NCBI GenBank assembly: GCA_017979445.1
Contig: CM030717.1
Span: 13,316,086-13,380,085 of the forward strand
Length of the DNA stretch: 64,000 nt
Origin: Akebia trifoliata
Taxonomy: Eukaryota; Streptophyta; Magnoliopsida; Ranunculales; Lardizabalaceae
Direction of reading: 5' to 3'
Shown here: in pieces, positions 33,809 to 46,060 of the stretch
How the letters are laid out: each line of letters begins with the position of its first letter
Position numbering within the stretch: position 1 is the first letter of the stretch
The notes under the pieces: generated by a model
Database searches by the model: none
Told to the model about the DNA's origin: nothing
Seen by the model: only the letters and a program-made list of their open reading frames with translations
Position numbers and translations under genes: made by a program

Positions 33809-35871
33809 TGTAGATATGCGGATTTCAAAATCTTTTGAGAGGTTTTGAGCTCATCTACACAGGTTTAGGAGTCAATACCATTCAATTAAAGTGTGAATGG
33901 ATACTATAAAATATTTTTTTTGACTTGTAATGACTCACATATCCAAAGATAAGGAAAATGATCTACCTAAAAATCTAAGGTAAAGAGGTTCGGTTGAGGG
34001 ATAAGGAAGGTATTAGGCACTTTATCCCCCCCCCAATCTAAAATGGTTACCAATATATGACCATAAGTAAAAATTATACTCTTTTTTGGGTTTTGAAAAT
34101 AAAAAAAAATTATAGAGAAGAGTTGAGAAAATTTAACTGTAATCTAGTTTTAGAAAATGAACAACTTAAGACAGTGAACAAGTTAAAAACAAAAGAAAGT
34201 GCTCACTGAAATTTTTTGTGAGCTTAGGATTTTGGTGGGAATCCATATGGATTTCACGTTCTTGGATCACAAGGCTCATTTAGAGGGTTATGTGCTCACT
34301 TAAGAATATATTTTTGTTGGTTTAGCCTTTAGGACGTATCCATAAGTTGGACACCACCATGAAAAAGGAACCTTATGCATGAATGTGCCTATTTGAAACT
34401 ATTTTTATTAGCTTAGAGAGGTAGGTGTAGACCTCAGTAAATCCACACCTCTGACCCTTAGTTATCTTAGAAAAATATAGTATGATGTGTGTGCACATAG
34501 TGTATGCATGTAATGGACTTAGAAAGAGAAAATTATCTCTAAAGAGGGATTACTCTCTACTTCTTAAGCCATTAAGAAAGAAAGTAAAAAAAAAAATCTT
34601 TATTTTAGGAATTTAAAATTGTAAGAAAAGTAAATAATAACTAATCTAAAAAATTGAAACTTTGCAAGAAAGTAAATGAACATCTAATTTACTTTAATGC
34701 TCGCATGGAGCTTCTTGAGGGTTTATAGGAGGAGATTACCTCCAGGAAGTTTTACTCTCTACTTATTAGTCTAACTAAGGAAAATGAATATATACATTGT
34801 TACAAGCAAAGAAAACATGAAATAAACTTGATTAAATATAAATAGGTGATTACATAAAAAAAATCTTAAAATTAAAGCCCTATTCATTTGGACTTCAGGA
34901 GGCAGTTTTTTTTTGTTTTTTTTGCTTTTAAGCTAAAACAGCTAAAAAAATTATGTTCGTTTGGACTTTTTTGGCTCTCGCAGATTTCAATTGAAGCCCA
35001 AAAGTAGCTCCTAAAAGAAGTTGTCTAAGAAGGACTTCTTCAAATGACTTTTGCAGGAAGCCAAAAACATAAAATGACTCAAGTGTAATTACCAAAATAC
35101 CTTTCATCTTTAATCAAATTTCCAACTAAATTTAATCTTAAAAAATAAAATGAGATTACTAAAATACCCTTCATCTTTAATCCAATTTTCAATCAAACTT
35201 AACCTTAAAAAATGAAAAAGAATTACCAAAATACCCTTCATTTTTATCAAAAGGGAATTATCAAAATACCATTCATCTTTACCAAAATATCCTTCATCTT
35301 TACCAATTATCAAAATACCATTCATCTTCTAAAATGCCCTTCATCTTTACCAAAATACCCTTTATCTTCTAAAATAGCATTCATCTTTACCAAAATACCC
35401 TTCATCATCAAATTTCAAACCAAACTTAACTTTAAAAAACAAAAGAAAATTACCAAAATATCTTTCATCTTTACCAATTATCAAAATACCCTCATCTTTA
35501 ATCAAATTGTCAACTAAAAATAAACTTAAAAAATAAAATGGAATTACAAAATACCCTTCATCTTTATGTGGATGTTGGATTGTGTATTATGCAGATATTT
35601 TTTTTATCATATGTTTATTTTTAAGAGGAGATATTGTCGAAATTTTAATAAAATTATAAAATTTTTAAATTTATTTAAATTAAAAAGAATTATTTTTATA
35701 ATTTTCTAATATAAGTTTATTATATATATAATGTAATTATATATATTTATTAAGGTATTCTACTAATTTTTTGTGCATTCTAAATACATTATCAACATTT
35801 AGGGTATTCTAGTCATTTTACCATAATCCAACAATAAAAAATTGTCAAACGAATATTAATTTTTGGCTTAT
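33809..35871 (-). repeat. E1 5' LTR, inner part
   Basis: Begins TGTAGATATGCGG in plus orientation. The first ~1 kb matches the truncated 3' LTR. It continues to 35,871, where E2 is inserted. The part beyond 34,875 is not duplicated in the truncated 3' LTR, so its membership in the LTR is inferred. It may include another small element. Confidence 0.65.
35088..35570. repeat. Minisatellite with 'aaaatacccttcatcttta' units
   Basis: Many short units, some grouped in higher-order repeats of about 75 bp (with 'accaacttaaccttaaaaaa'-like spacers). The open frames here on both strands are repeat readings. Confidence 0.8.
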
Positions 35872-37611
35872 TGAAAGCGCCCTCGATCCGCGGGGTGCGC
35901 GGATCCGCTTTTGACCATTGAGGTTTGGGAGTCGCCACCTAGTTGTTATGGTCTAGGAACCAAACTGACTCTAACATGGATAAAAAGAACTAATCTACTA
36001 TAAAAAATCTGAATTCGGGGATCAAGTTACGGGGTTGGAAGGTGTTAGGCACCAACCCCGCCCGGCCAAAGCCGGTCTCTACTAACTTCCCAAGTAAATT
36101 ACATTGCTAAAACCTAGATAAAAATAAATAAAAATAAAAATTTACCTTTCCGATAGCAAGGACTTTGTTCCCTCAGATCTGACAAAAAGAGCTCCTTGTA
36201 CCGTGCTCCCTTGCTTCGTTCTGTCTCCGGATTTGACTTCGGATCTCCTAGATCAAGGTATCTCCTTGTTTCTGAATCTGAACTTTTCAAGTTTGTTGCG
36301 GATTTGGGGGTATTTTTGGAGGGCTTTTAGGTGTTTTCTAGACTAAAATTGAAGGGGGGATGTTAGGTAAGGAGTTGGGGCTCCAAAACTAGGGTTTATG
36401 GGGGGCTAGGGGAGCTTCTAGACCTACTTCTCCTAGGGTTTATGATTTGATACGAAAATAGGGTGTGAGCACCTCTATTTATAGAATTTTTTTAAGGTTG
36501 ATTTGGATAGAGTTAGTGTTTAATTAGAGATCTTTTAATTAGAGTTGTGTTTTAGTTAAAATTGTTTTAGGTAGAATTGTGTTTTAATTAGAATTATTTT
36601 AGGTAGAATTGTTTTTAAGTTAGAACTCTATTAGATAGAGTTATTATTTAATTAGAATTCTATTATGACTTTTGGTCTTATTTGATTGACTTTTAATGTT
36701 TTGACTTTAGTCTTAATTGATTGACTTTTAATATTTTGACTTCAGTCTTGCTTAATTGACTTTAATTTTGACTTTAGTCTCACTTGATTGACTTTAATAC
36801 TTTGACTACAGTCTTGCTTGATTGACTTTAAATTTTGGAGAACCCCCTTTCATTATTTCTTTAATTCTTTGGACCCCCAAATGGAGGGGTCCTTAAAGAA
36901 ATATCCCACGAACCCTCAACAATTTTGCCTGAGAGTCCGATTAATCTATTTTTTAGGTTCAAAATTTTAAATTAATTTCATTAATATTTCACTTTAATTA
37001 TTTAATGTTTTATTTATTAATTTCGAATTTTTTAATTATGAAAATTGTGAAATTACCGTTTTGCCCCCGGAGAGGACTTTTCACGTTTTAAGCCGGTTTT
37101 TAATGTTCTAGGATGTTTTAGAATCAATTTTTCGTAAGGAATTCAATAGAAATATTATTTTGTGTCATTTATGAAATTTTTTGTGTGAAATGGTTGTGAA
37201 CTTTATGAGGGGCATTTTCGTAATTTTGTCGAATTCTTTTAAAATTGGTGAAATGATTTATTTGGTTTCGATTTGTTATTTTATGTGTTCGAGAGAGTTT
37301 TCCTAAGCGTAATGTAGGCTCTAGGGTTGTTTTGAGGTTAGGGGTATTTTGGTAATTTAATCATTTTTAGTGATTTTTATCGTGAAGCTTCTTTTTGGTC
37401 TACAAGATGATGATTTCTATGTTTCTGGGGTCGTATTTTCCTAGCGTAGCGTGGTTTCTAAGGTTTTGTCAATTCGAGATACCTCATCCGGATTTCTGAA
37501 ACACATCTGGTAACAAAGTAAAGCAATGGAATACACATCCATCATTGGGAATCATTGCGATCGGATTGACGAGTTGATTAATCAGGCGGATGCAAAAATG
37601 GGGTGTCTACA
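35872..37611 (-). repeat. E2 3' LTR
   Basis: In plus orientation it begins TGAAAGCGCCCTCGATC and ends GGGGTGTCTACA. Near the start is a palindrome around 'gatccgcggggtgcgcggatc' (35,885-35,906). Confidence 0.93.
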
Positions 37612-37624
37612 GATGCCCCTCTTT
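37612..37624 (-). other. E2 polypurine tract
   Basis: On the minus strand AAAGAGGGGCATC abuts the 3' LTR start (TGTAGACACC), as expected for plus-strand priming. Confidence 0.8.
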
Positions 37625-37989
37625 GGCAGAGGGTTGAAGCAAATTAGATAGCAAATCTATTTTGGTAGATAGTGCGATATCTGAATGCCAAAGCTAGTGA
37701 CAGTTCATTTTGCAGCCTGATTTAGCAATTCGTCGGTGTTCGGATCCTTGAGGGTAAAGCTCTCCCCGAACTAAAACGTTGTCAGGTCCTTGAGCGATAG
37801 CTCTCACTGAAAGTGTCAGATCCTTGAATTTTAGAAAATTCTCCCTGACTAAAAAGTGCAAATGTACAAGTGTGTGCACTGTGTGAAACTGAGTAAAACC
37901 TGAGCATAAATTGAGCATAGTCTGAGTATAAACTGAGCATAATTTGAATATAAACTGAACATAAACTGAGCATAATTTGAATATAATAT

Positions 37990-38895
37990 GAGCATAAACT
38001 GAGCATAATTTCGAGAAAACCCTCGGCGGCATCTGAGCATAGTTCTAAGAAAACCCTTGGCGGTAACTGAGCATAGTTCCGAGAAAACCCTTGGCGGCAT
38101 CTGAGCATAGTTCCGAGAAAACCCTCGGCGGCATCTGAGCATAGTTCCGAGAAAACCCTCGGCGGCAACTGAGCATAGTTTCGAGAAAACCCTCGGCGGC
38201 ATCTGAGCATAGTTCCGAGAAAACCCTCGGCGGTAACTGAGCATAGTTCCGAGAAAACCCTCGGCGGTATCTGAGCATAGTTCCGAGAAAACCCTCGGCG
38301 GCATCTGAGCATAGTTCCGAGAAAACCCTCGGCGGTATCTGAGCATAGTTCTGAGAAAACCCTCGGCGGTAACTGAGCATAGTTCCGAGAAAACCCTCGG
38401 CGGCAACTGAGCAAAATCCAAGATAACCCTTGACGGAAACTGAGTAAAATCCAAGTTAACCCTTGGCGGCAACTGAGCAAAATCCAAGATAACCCTTGGC
38501 GGAAACTGAGCAAAATCCAAGTTAACCCTTGGCGCAACTGAGCAAAATCCAAGATAACCCTTGGCGGAAACTAAGCAAAATCCAAGATAACCCTTGGCGG
38601 AAACTGAGCAAAATCCAAGATAACCCTTGGCGGCAACTGAGCAGAATCCAAGATAACCCTTGGCAGAAATTGAGCAAAATCCAAGATAACCCTTGGCGGC
38701 AACTGAGCAAAATCCAAGATAACCCTTGGCGGCAACTGAGCAAAATCCAAGATAACCCTTGGCGGCAACTGAGCAAAATCCAGGATAACCCTTGGCGGAA
38801 ACTGAGCAAAATCCAAGTTAACAAAATCCAAGATAACCCTTGGCGGCAACTGAGCAAAATCCAAGATAATCCTTGGCGGCAACTGAGCAAAATTA
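37990..38895. repeat. 33-bp tandem array (two sub-families, about 27 units)
   Basis: The left block (to about 38,405) uses a unit with 'gagcatagttccgagaaaa', and the right block a unit with 'gagcaaaatccaagataac'. Both are 33 bp and both share 'ccctcggcgg/cccttggcgg'. As 33 is divisible by three, long open frames run on both strands (38552-37782 minus; 38529-38918 plus, peptide unit LSKIQDNPWRQ). It lies between the integrase remnant and 3' LTR, where Ogre-type elements often carry arrays. Confidence 0.92.
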
Positions 38896-39694
38896 GTAGA
38901 GGGATGAATGAATTTTGAGAAAGAATGAACGAATTTGGAGAAAACCGATTAGAACAAACCGGAGAACGAATAAATCTGGAAGATAATGAATCTGGAGGAG
39001 AAATGATTGATTCCAAGAATGATTGAATCTGGAAAAGAATCTGGAGACTGAAAGAATGTTATATCTCCTATGTGAGATCTGAAATGCTTTTGTTTGAACC
39101 TCAAGGATTTATCAAAAAAATTTTAAAACCTGAATTTTTATTTCTTTCGAACCTCAAGAGTTTTTTGAAAAACTGTTATCAAGAAGGTTACCTTAAATTT
39201 GGGGTTGTCATTATCTCTTAGGATTAACACTGCTCAAAAGCAAAATGCCTCTAGTTTGACAATGACCATGGCCTTGAAAATAATTGAACACATCATAAAA
39301 AATGCCCCTAGTATAAGGGGGAAAAGTTACATTAAAAAAAGAAAGAAAATGCCCCTTGTATGAAGGCTTGAAATAATTGATTACCACAAGCGCAATACAG
39401 ACTCAACTTTTTAATTTTGATTAATTTTATTGAAGGTTTTGAGTCAGGCTCAAGAGTACAAAATTATTTCCTTTCGAGACTCATCATAGAATTCACCTTT
39501 ATCTCCCTTGGTTCTCTTGGGGAAGTAAACATTTTCAGATCGATCATAGACAAGATACTTGTGGCTTATGAGTCTATGCCGGGTTTAAGCTAAGTATTGA
39601 ACTTGAATATTCGGACTTCTGATGTTTCAGCTTGGACTGCTCTCAGCTTAGGATTTTCTTCTATTTTTTCTTTATTGCTCTAATTTTTGCCTAG

Positions 39695-41431
39695 TGTAGA
39701 CACCCCATTTTTGCACTCGCCTGATTAATCAACTCGTCAATCCGATTGCAATGATTCCCAATGATGGATGTGTATTCCATTGCTTTTTTTTGTTACCAGA
39801 TGTGTTTCAGAAATCCGGATGAGGTATCTCGAATTAACAAAACCTTAGAAACCACGCTACGCTAGGAAAATACGACCCCAGAAACATAGAAATCATCATC
39901 TTGCAGACCAAAAAGAAACTTCACGATAAAAATCACTAAAAAATTATCAAATTACCAAAATACCCCTAACCTCAAAACAACCCTAGAGCCTACGTTACGC
40001 TCAGGAAAACTCTCTCGAACACATAAAATAACAAATCGGAATCAAATAAATCATTTCACCAATTTTAATAGAATTTGACAAAATTACGAAAATGCCCCTC
40101 ATAAAGTTCACAATCATTTCACATAAAAATTTTCATAAATGACACAAACCAACATTCTCATTGAATTCCTTATGAAAAACCGATTCTAAAACATCCTAGA
40201 ACATTAAAAACCGACTTGAAACGTGAAAAGTCCTCTCCGGGGGCAAAACGGTAATTTCACAATTTTCATAATTAAAAAATTCGAAATTAATAAATAAAAT
40301 ATTAAATAATTAAAGTGAAACATTGATTAAATTAATTTAAAAATTTGAACCTAAAAAATCGATCAATCGGACTTTCGGGTAAAATTGTTAAGGGTTCGTG
40401 GGATATTTCTTTAAGGACCCCTCCATTTGGGGGTCCAAAAAATTAAAGAAATAATGAAAGGGGGTTCTCCAAAATTTAAAGTCAATCAAGCAAGACTGTA
40501 GTCAAAGTATTAAAGTCAATCAAGTGAGACTAAAGTCAAAATTAAAGTCAATTAAGAAAGACTGAAGTCAAAATATTAAAAGTCAATCAGTTAAGACTAA
40601 AGTCAAAACATTAAAAGTCAATCAAATAAGACCAAAAGTCATAATAGAATTCTAATTAAATAATAACTCTATCTAATAGAGTTCTAACTTAAAAACAATT
40701 CTACCTAAAACAATTCTAATTAAAACACAATTCTACCTAAAACAATTTTAACTAAAACACAACTCTAATTAAAAGATCTCTAATTAAACACTAACTCTAT
40801 CCAAATCAACCATAAAAAAATTCTATAAATAGAGGTGCTCACACCCTATTTTCGGATCAAATGATAAACCCTAAGAGAAGTAGGTCTAGAAGCTCCCTTA
40901 GCCCCCCATAAACCCTAGTTTTGGAGTCCCAACTCCTTACCTAACATCCCTCCTTCAATTTTAGTCTAGAAAACACCTAAACTCCCTCCAAAAATACCCC
41001 CAAATCCGCAACAAACTTGAAGAGTTCAGATCCAAAAACAAGGAGATACCTTGATCTAGGAGATCCGAAGTCAAATTCGGAGACAGAACGAAGCAAGGGA
41101 GTACAGTACAAGGAGCTCTTTTTGTCAGATCTGAGGGAACAAAATCCTTGCTATCGGAAAGGTATGTAATTTTTTTATTTTTATCTAGGTTTTTAGTAAT
41201 GTGATATATTTGGGAAGTTAGTAGAGACCGGCTTTGGCTGGGCGGGGTTGGTGCCTAACACCTTCCAACCCCGTAACATGATCCCCGAATTCAGATTTTT
41301 TGTGGTAGATTAGTTCTTTTTATCCATGTTAGAGTCAGTTTGGTTCCTAGACCACAATAACTAGGTGGCGACTCCCAAACCTCAAGAGTCAAAAGCGGAT
41401 CCGCGCACCCCGCGGATCGAGGGCGCTTTCA
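39695..41431 (+). mobile_element. Solo LTR of the E2 family, inverted, inside E2
   Basis: 1,737 bp matching the E2 LTR in reverse orientation. It begins TGTAGACACCCC and ends GGGCGCTTTCA, with exact 5-bp duplications CCTAG at 39690-39694 and 41432-41436. No internal sequence remains, so it arose by LTR-LTR recombination after a full insertion. It interrupts a 51-bp tandem array of E2, and removing it restores the array unit. Confidence 0.95.
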
Positions 41432-41622
41432 CCTAGATCGCCTTTTCAGGTTTTCAATCTAGCGAGCTTGCTCTAACTTTTGCCTAAATCGCCTTTTCAG
41501 GTTTTCGATCTAGCGAGTTTTTTTTTTCTTCTTGGCTCTGATTGTTGCCAAAGTTGTCCTTTCAGATTTTCAACCTTGCGAGCTTGCCTTAATTTTTGCC
41601 TAAGTCGCCCTTAGCAGGCTTC
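41432..41622. repeat. 51-bp tandem units interrupted by the solo LTR
   Basis: Units contain 'atcgccttttcaggttttc' and 'gcgagcttgc'. The first unit is split, with its left part ending at 39,694. Confidence 0.75.
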
Positions 41623-42189
41623 ATCATTTTTTATCTTATTATTTTTTTTTTGTCTCTGAACTTCTGGAGTTGCTGTCTGATCATGCTTTGATATCTTCCT
41701 TGACTTCTCACACGGTACTTAGGAGGACTTTTATAGGTAGGCTTAGGACTGGGTATAAAAAAGAAAGGGATTTTGAGGCTCAAAAACCAAATGCCCCTTG
41801 TGTGGCATTTCATTTAAACTTTTTTCTTGAATTTTCTTCCCCATTTTGGATGATATTTCTTTCTCTTTGAATTTTTTTTTTTGATTTTTTTTTTTGATTT
41901 TTTTTATTTTTTTGATTTTTTGTGTGGGAAATAGATTTTTTTTATTTTGATGTGGTCGGGCCTGAAGTAACTTCTCAGGTTGCCTACGTACCCCAGAATT
42001 TTAGGATCAGACCAAGACGTAGTTCGAATTTTTCCCTCCCCTAGGTTAGGTGAATGGGCTGAGAAAGAAAAAGGCATAATTTTTTTTTTTTTTTTGAAAA
42101 TACTACAAAAGGGTTGAGAAAGGATATATTGAACTGGGTAACTGGGTAATATGAGGATTGATTCGGCCAAAGATGGCCTCCTTAAATGT

Positions 42190-43000
42190 AGTACCGTTTG
42201 ATTTAGTCAAGGTTGGTTGGTTCTGGTAATTCAATTCCATCATGATCTTGAAGTTTGACAGCCTTTCCTGGTAATATTTCCTTAACGAATGAATTTCTCC
42301 AATTGGATTCAGACTTTCTCCTATAATCGAGGAGGAGTGTTCAATTTTCTTTGAAGTCTGATAGTTAAATCCTTGACTTGTAAATGATGAGCTTTGACCT
42401 TTTTGTCCAATGCACGGGTGACTCTTCTTAGATAAGTTTGCACATGGTACAGGGCTTTAACTCGTTTTCTTCTATCAAGTTTAATTCTTCATACTCTGAC
42501 GAACCCAATCTGTTTCTAACAAATGATTTTCCAACAAGACCCTGAGAGACGGAATTTCCATTTCAACTGGCAAGACTGCTTCCATGCCATACACTAAAGA
42601 GTAGGGAGTAACTCCAATAGAGAATCGACTTAGGGTTCGATATGTCCACAGCGTGAATGATAATTTTTCTGACCAATCTCGATGTTATTGACTCATTTTC
42701 CTGATGATAGTCTTGATACTCTTACTAACCGCTTCAACCGTTCCATTGATCTGAGGACGGTAGGAGGATGATTTGTGATTCCGGATCTTCAACTTTGAAC
42801 ACGGAGTAATGATTTAAGCTTTGAAGTACGACCCATTATTAGAGATCAGTTCAAAAGGTATCCCCATATCGATTGATAATATGTGATTTGCAACTCAAGA
42901 TGTAGTAAGGATAGTGCTGATATATTTTATAACATCTTCTTTGATTCCATCGATATAGACGAGTATCTATTCCGTGTTGAACAACACCCAAGCTTGTACC
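42190..43000 (-). pseudogene. E2 integrase remnant
   Basis: On the minus strand the integrase core is readable in pieces: ISNNGSYFK (second catalytic region, D to N), SSYRPQINGTVEAVSKS (catalytic Glu), and IGVTPYSLVYGMEAVLPVEM with EIPSLRVL. The C-terminal part ends near 42,190. Several stops occur. No RT, protease or gag was found upstream in 43,000-47,230, so E2 cannot encode its own replication proteins. Confidence 0.75.
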
Positions 43001-43849
43001 TAACATACCCTCATATGATCACACGATCAAGTCTTTTGAAATTTCTGAGAAAATTCATTATCCCCTTGTGTTCCTCTAGAGATAAGATGGTTTCTATTTG
43101 AATCTCTTTAGGAATTTATTTCTGTTCCGAGGTCAATGACCTTTGCTTTCTTGAGCCCGACTCTTATCTTTCTTGTTCAGGAGAAAAATATATCCTTGAA
43201 GCTAGATTATTAGTTAATTCTTTAATGTGCTTGAGGTATTCAAAAATTTCTTTTGTACGATCAATTCAGAATGGGCGACAGACACCTCTATAAACTCGAC
43301 GAACTAACTTGACTCAATAAGAAAGAGTATGTTCAATCTAAGGAAGACATGACCTTACTAGAAAAAAGGACTCGAGCTAACCCAAATGACCCATGAAAAC
43401 TCAAGACTATCCAAAACGGGCTTGATGAGAACTGAGACATTACTTACAACCGATAGGATTGAAGCATTATGATTTTCAAAGAACAATTGGATGATGTTGA
43501 GAAATTTTGAGGTCATTTCTGATTGTTGACTTGATATTGACGTTTACTCTAACTGATCGGATTTACAACCCTACCTAGACGATGGACGATTGAGCTTAGA
43601 TACAATGATAACCTTTAAACCTCTTTGAAGATGAATTTAACCAATTTCAGTGTCACCCCTTGATAACATTTTAAATGAACCCTGAGATTTTATTGAATTT
43701 TGTGCACCAATCCATTAAAAAGTTCATCTATTTAATGATTATTCAGAAGAAAAATAATTTTACTGCACTCTTGAAAAATATTGACAAATAATGTTTTCAT
43801 TGAATAACAACTTCAAACATATTTCAATAATTTTTCATGCAAATATATA

Positions 43850-44110
43850 TCTTTTGTAAATCATTTTTCCTTCATTTTCTTTTCTTTTGGAAAATATTTT
43901 CTTCTGGAAAATATTTTTTCTTTGAAAAATAGTTTTTATTTGGAAAACATTTTCTCTTGGAAAATCTTGTTCTTATGGAAAACATTTTCTAGAAAACATT
44001 TTTTTCTTAGAAAACATTTTTTCTAGAGAATAACACTTTTTCTGGAAAACACTTCTTTTGGAAAACATTTTTTCCTAGAAAATACTTTCTTTTTCTTCTT
44101 TGAAAATTCG
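43850..44110. repeat. Degenerate tandem repeats (ggaaaacattttttc)
   Basis: About fifteen short, variable units of 'ggaaaatattttctt' / 'agaaaacattttttc', 17-24 bp each, in the E2 interior. They are non-coding. Confidence 0.75.
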
Positions 44111-45799
44111 ATTTCCATTTTGATTTAAATGGCCTGGTCCATCATGATTGTTGGATCGGGATGGACTGGGTCATTATTGTAAAAGAATGGATTTTTTTAT
44201 TGGATCGGTGCACCCATTTTACTTTTCAAAAGTAACATTTTTATCCTTGAGATCAATTATGCACTCGGATCTCATCATTCACATACATCCATTTCATCAT
44301 TCACATGCATTTTGATCTCATCATTCACATACATTCATATCAATCACAAAGTCTCATAAGATTCCATTCAATGAACAACCCGGGAACACCCACGATAAGT
44401 TCGAGTCGTGACCTACTGGGAAGGTTTCTAGACTCTAAGCTTACTACGTGCAATGCATTTTTATCTGGCCACCCTTGCCCAAGCACACCTATATACCTTT
44501 CGATACGTGGTGACTTGGTTTGATATACCGTATAGGTGATAATCTAAAACCTCAATTCACTTCTCTGAAGCCAAAAACAGCCAGTTTGATCTCCAGTTGA
44601 GAGGTGGCGCACAATGCTGAGCAAGGGCCCACTTAAATACCTCTCGTCTAGAATAGACGTAGTTTATCCCCCTCGTACAGTAGGGTACAGCGGGGCAAGA
44701 TCTTGCTTAGGCACCGGTTTTGACCAAGAAGTGCAATTGATATACTTAGACTATCTTTTATACCTACGGGTACGAGTCAAGAGTTGTAGCTTTCATAAAT
44801 GGTTTGGCATCCCACGAGGGGACCGACCACGTACTAGTACTACGTTGGCAATCGGGACATGTAACTGTGTGGCTCACAATAGGACAAAGGCTCAGGTCAC
44901 CCCAGCCTGGGTGCATCAATATGTCTCTCAGAATCACCTGATCAGACGGTATTGATGCCCCAGTTCGATATACCCTAAGGTACGTGACTGGAGTTGTGGG
45001 TTTCGTGAATGACGTCGCATCTCCGAAGAGACCGGGCCACGCACTAGTGCCACGTTGGCTAAATGGGACGTGTAAGTGAGTAAAGCGGTAAACGTGCATG
45101 TGGTGTGTGCAAAGTAGGGTGGGGTGTGCCCGGGGCCTTTTCAAACAAATGGGCCCATGGCCTAATCAAACCAATCATTGTAACATGAATTATATGGATA
45201 TTTAACATGAACACAATTCCAATCACATAAACATTTAATCATGATCAACATTATGACCAACATCAAACATGCATTCCCAATGACACTATAGCATATTAAA
45301 TAGGCAATTATCATGAATTAACAATATGGTCCGAACCATGGAAATAAGCTCATGATTCCAAGTCTCACCTAAGTTTATACAGTCCAATCAAGATTATTTT
45401 GGGGCGACCAAAAATAATTCAAAATTTCTAAGAATTTCGAATTAAGGGTATAATAATGATCAATGAAATAAAGAGGATGGTTTTGTTCATTTTTTTTTAT
45501 TTTTTATTTTTTATTTTTAAAAAAATAAATTGAGCCCAATCAAGGAAATTCAAAAAACAAAACAACTTGAGCATATGTCGCCATTAGCAACATTTAAAAA
45601 TTTTGACTTCATTATTTTTTTAAACTTCCCTTTTTTTTAAAAAAAAAACTTTCTACTCTTTATTTTTTTATTTTGATTTTCCCCTTTTTTTTAGAAAACC
45701 AATTGATCTTAAAAAACCAAGATAATTTTGTGAAACAGATTATATGCCGCTGCCAATAATCGAACTCATCCGGCACATGTCGAGATCGGCCTTGCTGTT
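44111..45799. other. E2 interior, anonymous sequence with a 213-bp-spaced repeat
   Basis: A roughly 110-bp segment (gacgtcgcatctcc... and cactagtgccacgttggc forms) occurs twice, at about 44,766-44,870 and 44,979-45,080. The frame at 45144-44764 reads through both copies and has no known domain. The rest is AT-rich and non-coding. Confidence 0.55.
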
Positions 45800-46060
45800 T
45801 TAAAACAGCAGGATAACGTCGAGCTCAGCTCATAACAGCAGCTCAACGTCGAGATCAACAGCAGCTTAACGTCGAGATCAACGGCAGCTCAACGTCGAGA
45901 TCAACCTATAACAGCAACTTAGTCGTCGAGATCAGCAGGTTAATCGTCGAGATCAGCCTATAACAGCAGGTTAGTCGTCGAGATCAGCCTAGAACAGCAG
46001 GTTAATCGTCGAGATCAGCCTGTAACAGCAGATCAGCGTCGAGATCAGCCTGTAACATGG
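45800..46060. repeat. Tandem array around 'cgtcgagatcagc'
   Basis: About ten units of 24-32 bp combine 'acagcag' and 'cgtcgagatca'. It lies in the E2 leader downstream of the PBS in element sense. Confidence 0.8.

Noticed and set aside
34870..34880. AAGCC at 34,875 as the right target duplication of E1, ending its LTR there
   Set aside because: It would match the left flank exactly, but the integrase does not resume there. The in-phase integrase resumption at 51,063 points to the outer boundary at 51,057.
37782..38552. 256-residue open frame, repeated NYAQLPPRVFSELCS-like units
   Set aside because: It is the reading of the 33-bp tandem array. Equivalent frames exist on other phases and on the opposite strand, and no domain is present.
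37990..38895. CRISPR-like array
   Set aside because: Units are contiguous without unique spacers, and the context is a plant retrotransposon.
38529..38918. 129-residue plus-strand frame of LSKIQDNPWR repeats
   Set aside because: Same 33-bp array read on the other strand; no start context, promoter or conserved domain supports a gene.
44764..45144. 126-residue minus-strand frame in E2
   Set aside because: It reads through two copies of an internal repeat and shows no known domain or gag similarity.
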